Source of the DNA: Ructibacterium sp965146665
GTDB lineage: Bacteria; Bacillota; Clostridia; Monoglobales; Monoglobaceae
DNA: 64,000 nucleotides
NCBI GenBank assembly: GCA_965146665.1
Contig: CBCTHE010000001.1
Coordinates: forward strand, 124,001-188,000
Direction of reading: 5' to 3'
Shown here: positions 52,101 through 59,522 of the stretch, piece by piece
Numbering within the stretch: the first letter of the stretch is position 1
How the letters are laid out: the number at the start of each line of letters is the position of its first letter
Made by a program: the position numbers and the translations under genes
The notes under the pieces: model-generated
Seen by the model: only the letters and a program-made list of their open reading frames with translations
Told to the model about the DNA's origin: nothing
The model's database searches: none

Positions 52101-52205
52101 TGCAGTCTCGGGGACTGCAGAGTCTCCGGCTGCATAAACACCCGGCACAGCAGCAGCCAGAAGCACTGCGCATATCAATGCGGATAAACTTCTCAGTCGT
52201 TTCAT
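49173..52205 (-). CDS. Secreted SGNH esterase (rhamnogalacturonan-acetylesterase-like) with jelly-roll modules
   Basis: This 1010-residue protein is secreted (signal to about residue 25). Two or more jelly-roll modules (about 110-270 and 390-610) share features with the 962-residue protein: DFPYRKPANSANMLSFLA, then FYIDDVNAF. The C-terminal 200 residues are an SGNH hydrolase with Ser817 in AGDSLA, Gly/Asn in NYALGGSS, Asn884 in GTMHNDH and Asp978/His981 in DTTHLN. The full set matches CE12-type rhamnogalacturonan acetylesterases. It should remove acetyl groups to give access to the lyase. The start is ATG 52205, with AGGAAGG upstream. Confidence 0.88.
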   Translation of the reverse strand: MKRLRSLSALICAVLLAAAVPGVYAAGDSAVPETAEKVVTEGKAGGIIVRNRYFPGEGKSFEECLTGLQGFVDGSGTLKAENAAVRGWGVERDPKEGSRDQDGAVNYAMKVFTTTESANQGGLKYKIADHYGPVPSMWMLSYRIYPVKLGEAILSIGSDQNTVCLMGTDGDGIQVKDPSGKVIYKTGVGSGSSDFKFNDWNQLAFLVNEKEKTFRMFVNGQTASYGADGGTVYDFPYRKPANSANMLSFLATKEKENEFYIDDVNAFAAAPFVTCEADGGIEIDQENRRICCEAGTTAADLLNRIETRALIAPDGTQTTYAWGVYDAEGNRVEIGAVGTGCFAAAFPSDAAETAIWYDIVTQTAVPEVYRWYDFDEFTNQSAQLTNPFRYAESETAESYMYGTGGETGFTFWTNNAQVTENKAPGKGFSFDVRSGEGDKFTSNRALVMETEEQKEGSAYMNFYPCPETAKGSASYDQLVIDLDYCYTGDATQQYFQFFTSYSADSGASWKEYTNNFLRMSAAKFGYATGDSDAKVTPFSDENGEMTFEKGRWYNLKAVVNNGTNTLTLYIDGTQRYSGALVPAEKLGEGMIGNTYRIKIAAAYQNSAVGTGAFALDNIRSYSYPQILEDTYFHSSADNIRVQNLQEIITVEQGTTAEELMAALGGNAEAERNRRPLTAGELADGDVVYASNGTFASKYDVVVLPSGGGGKFLTSGQNVCLNRDSSAVNLQFAAGKNAEDSVFYIAGFDQEGQLQSVERMQRPARRGEIVHMPVRGDSLDKDKIYRAYAWKETNLEPLAAPVNLSQTAVPELYIAGDSLACRYRRSNSRQGYGDYLAARLSPEVAVHNYALGGSSSASFRSSWRWQNILRSMKPGDAVLIGTMHNDHVGNLKVTPEVYKKNLEAQYQDAAERGGRVIFCAGGTVAAEGYADFHQGYYEAMQSLADEKGCTFIDLYKPMIALMDQEGLADVRDKYYEPGDTTHLNGAGADLLAGWMLEQLRDQQDPLSIYLN

Positions 52206-52282
52206 TTTTGCACCCTTCCTTCCTCTAAAGATCATTCTATTTTTCTGGTTTATTGAAGACTTCCCGCCTTCCTTGCTTGCTG

Positions 52283-53350
52283 TTAAAGAAAACGGTCCGC
52301 AAAGTCCATGAAGAAGTTCCAGTCAAACTTTGTCAAACTGTGAATACCCGTCTTTCTGTGGTATGCAATGCGACCGTTGTTATACGAAACATCTCTCTCC
52401 ACATATTCCGGAACCACAGCCCCATCCATCCCATAGAGTCCATAAGCCGCAGAAGCAAGCCTGCAGGACAAAAGCTCGCTGTCAGGATCCGCCCATTCGT
52501 CCTCTGATGAGCTGGCTATATACAGCGGCCGCGGTGCTATAAGGGCAAGAAGCATATGCTGATCCACCGGAAGCATGGCCTCGTTATCATTATACTTCTT
52601 ATAGTTTTCACAGAACCAGTCAAAGGCACCGTTAATATCCCGAATATGTTCGCCTTTTTTCCCGCGGGTGACTGCCGCACCCGTGCATCCAGAGTTATTC
52701 GATACCACCATGGCAAACCGCTCGTCACAGGCGCCAGCCCACAGCGCAGTCTTACCGCTTCTGGAATGGCCAAGCACCGCCACCCGCGTTTCGTCAATAT
52801 TCACATCTGTTTGCAGATAATCCAGCACTCTGCTGAGTCCCCATGCCCATGCTGCAATAACCGCTCCGGAATTGCCGCGCCGAGGACATGGCATAGCTTG
52901 AAAGATCCCCTCCTCAAAGGGCTTTCCAGTAAAAACGTCCGGACAGATCCCACTGGTTTTCATGACAACTGCTGCATATCCTCTTTTAACAATTTCGGGA
53001 ATGGGAAGAATCTCAAAGTCCAGTTCCTGATCCAAGTCACAGCATTGCTCCTGAAACTGGTGCATACAGAGAAGAAAAGCAGGCATCTTCCGGGTATTAT
53101 CCGCTGACAGAAACACCTCTGCATCGATTTTGCAATTGGCGAAGAAGAGTTCCACCTTCTTTTGCAGGATTCCCTGGACTCTCTTCCGCCCCTTCACTCT
53201 AACCTGAAGAGTCTCAGGATCAGCAGGTACAGCACCATAAACACAGTTTTCAAACAGCAGTTTGATTTCATCCCGGCGGTACTTTCTCCAGTCATCGGCC
53301 GAAGCCACCGGCTCCCCGCTGAGGGAGGTCAAAAGATTTGGTATTATCAT
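52283..53350 (-). CDS. CE15-like (glucuronoyl esterase family) alpha/beta hydrolase
   Basis: This 355-residue protein lacks a signal peptide and so should act in the cytoplasm. The nucleophile is Ser196 in LGHSRSGK, matching the GxSRxGK block of CE15. Other family signs are GAVIAAWAWGLSRVLDYL just before it, NNSGCTGAAVTRGKKGEHI after it, and His337 in GIHSLTKFDW. CE15 enzymes cut esters on glucuronic acid. Acetylxylan-esterase-like activity is an alternative. The start is ATG 53350, with AAAGG ten bases upstream. It is 64 bp downstream of the permease gene. Confidence 0.83.
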   Translation of the reverse strand: MIIPNLLTSLSGEPVASADDWRKYRRDEIKLLFENCVYGAVPADPETLQVRVKGRKRVQGILQKKVELFFANCKIDAEVFLSADNTRKMPAFLLCMHQFQEQCCDLDQELDFEILPIPEIVKRGYAAVVMKTSGICPDVFTGKPFEEGIFQAMPCPRRGNSGAVIAAWAWGLSRVLDYLQTDVNIDETRVAVLGHSRSGKTALWAGACDERFAMVVSNNSGCTGAAVTRGKKGEHIRDINGAFDWFCENYKKYNDNEAMLPVDQHMLLALIAPRPLYIASSSEDEWADPDSELLSCRLASAAYGLYGMDGAVVPEYVERDVSYNNGRIAYHRKTGIHSLTKFDWNFFMDFADRFL

Positions 53351-53414
53351 TTCGCCGCCGCCTTTCCAAATAGTATTCGCGTTGTTAACCATCCGCAGAC
53401 CGGAATGCACCTTC

Positions 53415-54308
53415 TCACCCCTTTACCGCGCCCACTGTCAGGCCCTGAATAAAATATTTCTGAAAAAATGGATAGACTGCCAGAATCGGTCCCAGGGCAA
53501 CCATACACAGTGCCATTCTCGTTCCTTCCGCAGGCAGATTAGCCACAGCCGCGGCCGCGCTGGCGTCGACTGTCTCCGCACTGTTTTTCAGCTGCTCAAT
53601 ATTGCTCAGCATATTCTGCAGAAGGATTTGCAGATTATACAGCTTTGGATCTGTTATCAAATTGATCCCCAGCCACCAGTCATTCCAATAGGTCAGAACC
53701 TGAAACATGGCTATGGTTGCAATACCGGGTACCGCGATGGGAAGCACCAGTTCAAAAAATATCCGCAGTTCGCCGGAACCGTCAATCCTTGCCGATTCCA
53801 GCATGGACTCAGGTACTGTAGACGTATAGAAGGTCCGCATAATAATCACATTCCAGGCATTCATACTGTACGGAAGGATCTGGGCCCATATTGTGTTCTG
53901 AATATGAAGAACCTGGGTACAAACCATATACCATGCAACCAGTCCGCCTGAAAACAGCATGGTAAAAAAGATATAAAAGGTAAAAAATGTCTTACCCAGC
54001 AAATTGGGCCGGGAAAGCGCATAGGCATACAAAGCAATAACCAATACGCTGATCACCGAGCCGGCCGCCGTATTAAAAATTGTCACGCCATACGCCCGCA
54101 GTATTGTATCCTTTACATTCCATATGTATTTATAGGCATCTAGGCTGAACTCGCTTGGAAACAAAGTATAGCCATGGTTAAGAATGCCTGTCTCCGAGGT
54201 CAGCGAAACACTGACTACCAAAACCAAAGGCAATATGCACATAAGTGACAGAAGGATGCAAACAGTATGAAGAGCCATGTTGGCTGCACCGCTGTATCTC
54301 TTTTTCAT
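53415..54308 (-). CDS. Sugar ABC transporter permease, LplC/YtcP type
   Basis: This 297-residue protein has six membrane helices and the EAA-type loop for ATPase contact (ESARIDGSGELRIFFELVLP) near residue 175. It is one of two permeases of an importer for oligosaccharides. The closest known relatives by look are LplC and YtcP of Bacillus, linked to complex and pectic saccharide uptake. It follows the other permease by 11 bp. No ATPase gene is nearby, so a shared MsmX-type ATPase is expected elsewhere. Confidence 0.92.
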   Translation of the reverse strand: MKKRYSGAANMALHTVCILLSLMCILPLVLVVSVSLTSETGILNHGYTLFPSEFSLDAYKYIWNVKDTILRAYGVTIFNTAAGSVISVLVIALYAYALSRPNLLGKTFFTFYIFFTMLFSGGLVAWYMVCTQVLHIQNTIWAQILPYSMNAWNVIIMRTFYTSTVPESMLESARIDGSGELRIFFELVLPIAVPGIATIAMFQVLTYWNDWWLGINLITDPKLYNLQILLQNMLSNIEQLKNSAETVDASAAAAVANLPAEGTRMALCMVALGPILAVYPFFQKYFIQGLTVGAVKG

Positions 54309-54319
54309 TTTTATTCCCC

Positions 54320-55261
54320 CTAAAACATAGCGCTTTCCGGATCAATCTTCCTGACAATCCCATTGGTCACAAGGACAAGAACAAATCCAACTGCGGATTT
54401 AAAAAAGCTTGCCGCCGCCGACATGCCCGTTCCGGTGATTCCCCCCTGACCCAGCATATTGTAGACAAAAGTATCGATGACATTGGTGACCGGATAGAGT
54501 GCACCTGAATTCATGGGCACCTGATAGAACAGGCCAAAATCAGAGTTAAAAATCTTTCCCACATTGAGAATGGTCATAATAATCATCAGTGTCTTCAGAG
54601 ACGGAAGGGTGATATAGCGGATCTGTTTCCAGCGGTTTGCGCCATCCATTTCTGCGGCCTCATAAAGTGTTGTATCAATTCCGGCAATGGCCGCAAGGTA
54701 AACCACAGAACCATAGCCGGTAACCTTCCAAAAATGTACAAAGGACAGAATAAACGGCCATGGCTTTGGATTGGTATACCAGTTGACCGGATCAATTCCA
54801 AAGGGTGCCAGCATCTGTGAGTTAATAAATCCCGCCTTTGTGTTTAAAAAGGCATAGACAATATAGCTCACAATAACAAAGGACAAAAAATGCGGCATGA
54901 TAATGATAGTCTGGTATAGCTTGGAGAATATTTTATTCATAATCAGACTCAGTATGATTGCCAGAGCAACATTCAGCAGCAGCCCCAGTACGATAAAGAC
55001 CAGATTATAACCAATGGTATTGCGCAGCACCACCAGCGTGTCAGAAGAACTGAACAAAAACCGGAAATTATTAAGGCCGCACCAGGGGCTTCCCCAAAGT
55101 CCCGCTCCTGGGGTAAACCGCTTAAACGCAATTACAATTCCAAATATTGGAAGATAGCTAAACACAAATGTGGCGATCATTCCCGGCAGAAGCATACCGA
55201 AAAATGGTATGTTCTGCCGGATTCGGTTCGCGGAAATACTCCCAAAAATTCTCTTTTTCAT
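54320..55261 (-). CDS. Sugar ABC transporter permease, LplB/YteP type
   Basis: This 313-residue protein has six membrane helices and the EAA-type loop (YEAAEMDGANRWKQIRYITL) near residue 205. The N-terminus is short and basic. The ProP-type block VFSYLPIFGIVIAFKRF follows the first helix, as in LplB/YteP. It pairs with the permease immediately downstream and with the binding lipoprotein upstream. AGAGGA precedes the ATG. The gene order (binding protein, permease, permease) is standard. Confidence 0.92.
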   Translation of the reverse strand: MKKRIFGSISANRIRQNIPFFGMLLPGMIATFVFSYLPIFGIVIAFKRFTPGAGLWGSPWCGLNNFRFLFSSSDTLVVLRNTIGYNLVFIVLGLLLNVALAIILSLIMNKIFSKLYQTIIIMPHFLSFVIVSYIVYAFLNTKAGFINSQMLAPFGIDPVNWYTNPKPWPFILSFVHFWKVTGYGSVVYLAAIAGIDTTLYEAAEMDGANRWKQIRYITLPSLKTLMIIMTILNVGKIFNSDFGLFYQVPMNSGALYPVTNVIDTFVYNMLGQGGITGTGMSAAASFFKSAVGFVLVLVTNGIVRKIDPESAMF

Positions 55262-55294
55262 CTCTCAATCATTCCTCTGTTCCACCCTCATTTT

Positions 55295-56776
55295 TTATTT
55301 TTGTTCCTTCAAATACGCATCGTACTGCTGCTGCATTTCCGCAATTATTTTTTCAATTCCCGCCTCCTTGAGCTTTGCGATATACTCGGGAATGACCGTC
55401 TCAGGATCCACGGTTCCCAGCATGGCCTGATTTCTGTACTGGGCCTTGACTCCGCTTACTGAAACTTTTTCCAGTTCCACCGCGCTCAAATCCGGCGAAA
55501 ATCCGTTGGTAGGCACATAGATCCCCTGCTGGCTGAATTCCTGATACTTTTGGTATTTATCCGGATCGTCTGCTTCGGTTAGATAATTGTTGTATACATT
55601 CCCCAGCATCCACTGCTGTGCCGAAAGGTCGTATCCGGAATTCTCTGCAATTCGAATCGTGTTTTCATCCAGTTTGGTATAGTGCTTGCCCTCAATACCA
55701 TGAACGATCAGATTGCTCAGTTCCTTATCCGTATAGAGCAGTTCCAAAAACCGCATTACGCGGTAAGGGTTTTTTGAAGTAGCGGAGATCCCATTCATGG
55801 CTGACTGCGCACTGTTTTGTATGATTGGTGTAACCCCTTCCTGATCCAGCTCGACTTCTGTATTGGGGAATGCCTCCCGGACGCCGCCCGGCTTCAGCGA
55901 AGCAATCATAGCAAACGTCTTTCCCTTGCTCATCCGGCTTTTTGCATCTGTGGCGGTCAGGGCATCCGGCTTTACAAGGCCTTTCTGATAGAACCTGTGC
56001 GCGGTAGCACACAGTTGTTTGAACTCCTCTGTATCAGGGAAAATCTCAATCTTGCTCCGGGGCACGCCCTCGTCAAGATAGATGACGCAGTCCAAAGACG
56101 GCATACTATAGGAAAGAATTTGCTGGTTCAGCATACTGCTGTCCCATTCCATAGGATATTCAATATCCGGCTCATTTTCCTTTATCATAGCAAGGACCGG
56201 CTCCAGTTCCTCCAGGGTTTTATACTGGCTCATATCAATACTGTATTTTTCTGCAAGATCCTTGCGGTAGATCCAGCCAATCTGACTGGCATATTCCTTA
56301 TAGCACGGAATAGCCCCCAGCATTCCATCCACATATGCGGTGGAGAAAAATTTTTCATCAAACATCGTCTTGATTTTGGGCATATACTGCTCTATATACG
56401 GCGCCATATCGAAAAAAGCCCCGCTGCGCACATAATCCGCATAGGTCAGCACCGCGCTGGAGGTATAGGCCAGATCAAAATATTCGCCCGCAGACACCAT
56501 GGTGGACATCTTTTTGCTGTACTGTGCGGAATCCATAATATTCAGCTTCAAAGTACAGTTCAATTTCTCCTTAAGTATCTCATTGACCGCCGCCTCTACC
56601 ATTTCAACATCAGGCTGGTTTTTCGCATTGATGTACCAGTTGATTTCATAAGGATCCTCCGGATAGACGCCCGGATCCTCCTTGCCGGCCTTTGTCCTGC
56701 CGGAGCCGCATCCCGCAGCCGAACCCAGCAGTGTCAAAGAGAGCAATAACGCGGCAAAGCGTTTCCCATACTTCAT
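55295..56776 (-). CDS. Extracellular solute-binding lipoprotein, LplA/YtcQ type
   Basis: This 493-residue lipoprotein has a signal with lipobox SAAGC (Cys at about residue 23). It belongs to the large (about 500-residue) cluster of binding proteins that capture complex oligosaccharides, and has typical blocks such as EINWYINAKNQPDVEMVEAA and GISATSKNPYRVMRFLELLY. The start is ATG 56776, with AAAGG nine bases upstream; the ATG nine bases earlier abuts that site. It begins five bases after the stop of the GH105 gene, so they are coupled. It is the substrate-recognition part of the importer. Confidence 0.92.
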   Translation of the reverse strand: MKYGKRFAALLLSLTLLGSAAGCGSGRTKAGKEDPGVYPEDPYEINWYINAKNQPDVEMVEAAVNEILKEKLNCTLKLNIMDSAQYSKKMSTMVSAGEYFDLAYTSSAVLTYADYVRSGAFFDMAPYIEQYMPKIKTMFDEKFFSTAYVDGMLGAIPCYKEYASQIGWIYRKDLAEKYSIDMSQYKTLEELEPVLAMIKENEPDIEYPMEWDSSMLNQQILSYSMPSLDCVIYLDEGVPRSKIEIFPDTEEFKQLCATAHRFYQKGLVKPDALTATDAKSRMSKGKTFAMIASLKPGGVREAFPNTEVELDQEGVTPIIQNSAQSAMNGISATSKNPYRVMRFLELLYTDKELSNLIVHGIEGKHYTKLDENTIRIAENSGYDLSAQQWMLGNVYNNYLTEADDPDKYQKYQEFSQQGIYVPTNGFSPDLSAVELEKVSVSGVKAQYRNQAMLGTVDPETVIPEYIAKLKEAGIEKIIAEMQQQYDAYLKEQK

Positions 56777-56781
56777 TTTTC

Positions 56782-57906
56782 TCATCCTTTCTTTTTATTA
56801 GATGTGTCCTGTTCTTTTTCACATATTTTATGTATTTTTTCTGCCTCAGATATCATATACAAAAATGCACCAATCCCATGCAAATCATTTTCGCTAGTTG
56901 GACGGTTTATATAATAGGAATAATCCCCTACTCCGGTGCCTATACACACATGACCGACAATCAAATCATGCGCCTCATTGGTCTCCAGCATGGATATCAC
57001 GCCATCGTAGCAGACCTTTGCCTGCTCCAGATATGAATCGTCCGCCATTCCAAGCCGCACTGCCTTGCAGATGCTGTACAGAAAGAGACAGGAACAGCTC
57101 ATCTCCGGCCAATTGTCTGACCGTTCATTTTTATCCAGCACCTCATACCACATTCCGTCTTCCTTCTTCTGGTATTTCACCAGAGCCTCTATCAGCATCT
57201 GTTCCTTTTCCGCAATGCCCTTCTGATACCGGGCGGGCATCTGCTCGTAAATCTCCGCCAGGGCTACGCAATACCAGCCCATTGCCCTGCCCCAGAATTC
57301 CGGTGACAGTCCGGTCTCCGAGTCCGCCCATTCTGCCCTTCCGGTAGGATCCCAAGCATGTTTTAACAGCCCTGTCTTAGCGTCCCGCATATTGTCCCAC
57401 ATAATATCAATCTGCTGAGCCACAAGGTCAAAAAATTCCGGCCGGTTCCATCGTGCGGCATAATTTACGGCCAGCGGGCCGTACATAAACAATCCGTCCA
57501 GCCATACCTGATTCGGGGTTTCGTCTTCTTTGTGCCAAAAACCTCCCTTCGAATTTCTGCTCCAGCCTGACAAGCGTGATACAAGAAGATCCAATGCCTT
57601 TTTATATTTTTCATCGCCTTCTTTATCATAGAGCTGGAATAAAAGCATCCCAGGCATCAAATCGTCAAAATGCTTCTCGTGATATTTCTTCGGAACCCCG
57701 GCCGGACTCAGAACGCTGTCAACCCACTCTTTAATGTAGCGGTAATAGTCTGGATTGCCGCAGCATTCATATATCTTCTGCATACCCATCAGGCAGACGC
57801 CCTGATGGTAGTGAAACCCTCCCGCCGGAGGCAGTTTTTCCGCCGGAATCTTCATGACTGTATCACAGCACTGCCTTCCATAGCTTAGCGGACAGTCTCT
57901 CATCAT
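56782..57906 (-). CDS. GH105-family unsaturated glycuronyl hydrolase (YteR-like)
   Basis: This 374-residue cytoplasmic enzyme should hydrolyse the unsaturated uronic acid left at oligosaccharide ends by a lyase. The two acidic residues match those of YteR: Asp82 in HFDDLMPG and Asp137 in NQVWLDGLFM. The family block FWGRAMGWYCVALAEI is also present. It is first in the array, upstream of the importer genes. The start is ATG 57906, with GGGAGG ten bases upstream. An ATG directly after it is an alternative. Together with the rhamnogalacturonan-acetylesterase-like protein this suggests pectic rhamnogalacturonan, but other unsaturated uronates are possible. Confidence 0.9.
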   Translation of the reverse strand: MMRDCPLSYGRQCCDTVMKIPAEKLPPAGGFHYHQGVCLMGMQKIYECCGNPDYYRYIKEWVDSVLSPAGVPKKYHEKHFDDLMPGMLLFQLYDKEGDEKYKKALDLLVSRLSGWSRNSKGGFWHKEDETPNQVWLDGLFMYGPLAVNYAARWNRPEFFDLVAQQIDIMWDNMRDAKTGLLKHAWDPTGRAEWADSETGLSPEFWGRAMGWYCVALAEIYEQMPARYQKGIAEKEQMLIEALVKYQKKEDGMWYEVLDKNERSDNWPEMSCSCLFLYSICKAVRLGMADDSYLEQAKVCYDGVISMLETNEAHDLIVGHVCIGTGVGDYSYYINRPTSENDLHGIGAFLYMISEAEKIHKICEKEQDTSNKKKG

Positions 57907-58097
57907 ATCCTGTAATCCTCCCTTTTTAATCAGCAAAATAATTTCTTTACAGGTTTAATATAGCAAAGAATTCTGTGCATTCTATGTCTTTTTTCAGAAA
58001 AACTAATCAAATTTTGCTGTCATTGCCCAGCCTGAAATAATTTCAGTACGGTTTTATTGTCATTATCACCTTAAAACACCTGTCACGGCGAAACAAA
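57907..58097 (-). promoter_or_regulatory. Control region of the polysaccharide array
   Basis: This stretch separates the AraC terminator from the GH105 gene and should hold the array promoter. A plausible -10 is TATATT, about 50 bp upstream of the ATG, with no good -35, as expected for an activator-dependent promoter. CTGAAATAATTTCAG (58032-58046) is a 7-bp perfect palindrome with one central base, a candidate operator. No gene is visible. Confidence 0.45.
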
Positions 58098-58146
58098 CAG
58101 CATGCCGATAAACGCCTCCCTTGTAAACAGGGTTATCGGCATGCTG
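58098..58146 (-). terminator. Hairpin after the AraC gene
   Basis: CAGCATGCCGATAA (58098-58111) and TTATCGGCATGCTG (58133-58146) form a perfect 14-bp stem, and CCC/GGG pairs lie inside the loop. On the minus strand the stem is followed by TTTGTTTC, a moderate T tract. It lies 95 bp after the araC stop and ahead of the array control region, so it probably ends the araC transcript. Confidence 0.6.
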
Positions 58147-58241
58147 ATCCAAAGGACAGAAGACAGCGGTCCAGAGGAAAGGAGGTTACAGCAAAAAAGG
58201 CGGCTGCAAACGCCGCCAGCGCTTCCATCCGAACAGCGGAC

Positions 58242-59099
58242 TCACTCTTCGGCGGGTCCGTTCTGTACTTTCAATATTTTTTTTAGTTCCGACGGTGTAC
58301 ATCCCATATGCTTCTTAAAGCATCGGTTAAATGAAGAAAGCGTTGAAAAGCCAGATTGTCTGGCTGTAATGGAAAGAGGCTGATTCAGATTGATCTGGAT
58401 CAGCCAGGCGGCCCGTGATACCTTCTGCTGATTGATGAAGGCCGAAAGAGGCATAGAAGTTTTTTTCTTAAAAAGACGCGACAAATACGACGGTGAAACA
58501 AAAAAACGTTTAGACAGCGTCTCCAAAGACAAATCTTCTTCTAAATGTGTCGAGACATAAAGAGAGACAAGGTCCACCAGTTTTTTCTTGTCCAGTGCTT
58601 CCTTTGCGGTAACCGCGGTTTCGACCCGCTCATTGGCAATGATTTTAAACAGATTGATCAATGCGCTGTACAGTGTAAATTCAAACATTGTCTCATTGGC
58701 ATACATGGATCTTATCATGTCTGCAATGTTGGTGCCATAGTCCTGGTTGTCAATAAATTTCATATAAGAATACTTTTCCGGGAAAAACCGCTGAAAGCCC
58801 GGATGCTTGGTTAAAAAGGAGGGAAAGATATTTTTATCATAATAAATCAGAAGTCTCGTATAGGCCGTGCTGTCAGAAGGCTCTATCAGCTTGTGAAGAA
58901 CTCCAGGTGCCATAATGACGACCGAATTTGCCTGCAGGTTTAAAATTGTTTCTTCAACATAAAGCCTCCGGCTGCCCTGGAGCAAGCAATACATTTCATA
59001 ACACGCCTTATGCGTATGAAAGCGCGGCATCGTATTCACGTGATTTTCAGTATAATCTAGTCCAAAATGAGAATTGCTGTAAATCAATGGCTCTGACAT
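58242..59099 (-). CDS. AraC-family regulator of the polysaccharide locus
   Basis: This 285-residue regulator has an N-terminal cupin-type ligand-binding domain (about residues 1-165, with FHTHKACYEMYCLLQG and VIMAPGVLHKLIEP) and a C-terminal pair of helix-turn-helix motifs (about 185-285: LSLETLSKRFFVSPSYLSRL, then ITARQSGFSTLSSFNRCFKK). It probably senses an oligosaccharide and activates the array downstream. The start is ATG 59099, with AAGGAAGG upstream. Its promoter overlaps a perfect palindrome (59146-59162). Confidence 0.9.
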   Translation of the reverse strand: MSEPLIYSNSHFGLDYTENHVNTMPRFHTHKACYEMYCLLQGSRRLYVEETILNLQANSVVIMAPGVLHKLIEPSDSTAYTRLLIYYDKNIFPSFLTKHPGFQRFFPEKYSYMKFIDNQDYGTNIADMIRSMYANETMFEFTLYSALINLFKIIANERVETAVTAKEALDKKKLVDLVSLYVSTHLEEDLSLETLSKRFFVSPSYLSRLFKKKTSMPLSAFINQQKVSRAAWLIQINLNQPLSITARQSGFSTLSSFNRCFKKHMGCTPSELKKILKVQNGPAEE

Positions 59100-59137
59100 A
59101 ATAATCCTTCCTTGTGTTTTATTGTCCAACCTTTTTT

Positions 59138-59185
59138 ATTATACCATATTCTTATAGAATATCAATAGACGAATTCTGGAATTCG
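59138..59185 (-). promoter_or_regulatory. araC promoter with palindromic operator
   Basis: On the minus strand TTGATA (59160-59165) and an extended -10 TGGTATAAT (TATAAT 59138-59143) are spaced by 16 bp. The spacer holds a perfect palindrome ATATTCT-TAT-AGAATAT (59146-59162). Just upstream is a second one, CGAATTC-TG-GAATTCG (59170-59185). A repressor or AraC itself could bind there and block transcription. Confidence 0.65.
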
Positions 59186-59444
59186 TTTTGAATATTTCGA
59201 AAGGATTGTCTTAAACATAAATCAGTTCAGAGAAAGAGCTGTGAAGAGAGATTTTGGTGAGTCAAAGGATATGGAGTATGCGCAATCTGACCATTATGAA
59301 ATTGCAGATAATCTTGGAGGGCGTTCTCTGTGGCAAATATTGCTGTAAAATTGAAAACTTATTTTACAGGCATCCTTTGCCGCAGACGCAATAACGCGCT
59401 CAGCGGCATTTTTTCGTTTTTGTATAAGCATTTGAAACGAACAT
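59186..59444. other. Intergenic stretch without recognisable gene
   Basis: This region upstream of araC holds no ORF with protein-like character or a good ribosome site in either strand. A plus-strand frame from about 59330 (MANIAVKLKTYFTG and onward) shows no family and soon becomes basic, low-quality sequence. The region ends in the plus-strand terminator at 59445, so a lost or very small plus-strand gene or RNA may have been here. Confidence 0.4.
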
Positions 59445-59476
59445 GGCCGCCGGGAAACCGGCGGCCTTATTTTGTT
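59445..59476 (+). terminator. Perfect 9-bp terminator with GAAA loop
   Basis: GGCCGCCGG (59445-59453) and CCGGCGGCC (59458-59466) enclose a GAAA tetraloop and are followed by TTATTTTGTT on the plus strand. There is no plus-strand gene before it that I can support, so it may end an unrecognised small RNA or a lost gene. Confidence 0.65.
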
Positions 59477-59504
59477 AGGCACTGCAGTTTAAACTGCAGT
59501 ACCT
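59477..59504. repeat. 20-bp perfect palindrome extended to 28 bp
   Basis: ACTGCAGTTTAAACTGCAGT (59481-59500) is perfectly self-complementary. After one mismatch on each side AGG (59477-59479) and CCT (59502-59504) extend it. It has no T tract, so it is not a usual terminator. It lies 18 bp after the end of the radical SAM gene and could protect that message's 3' end or be a protein-binding site. Confidence 0.6.
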
Positions 59505-59522
59505 CAACTTATATTATCAAGT

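Noticed and set aside
59481..59500. 20-bp palindrome as terminator of the radical SAM gene
   Set aside because: There is no T tract on either side, so intrinsic termination is not supported.
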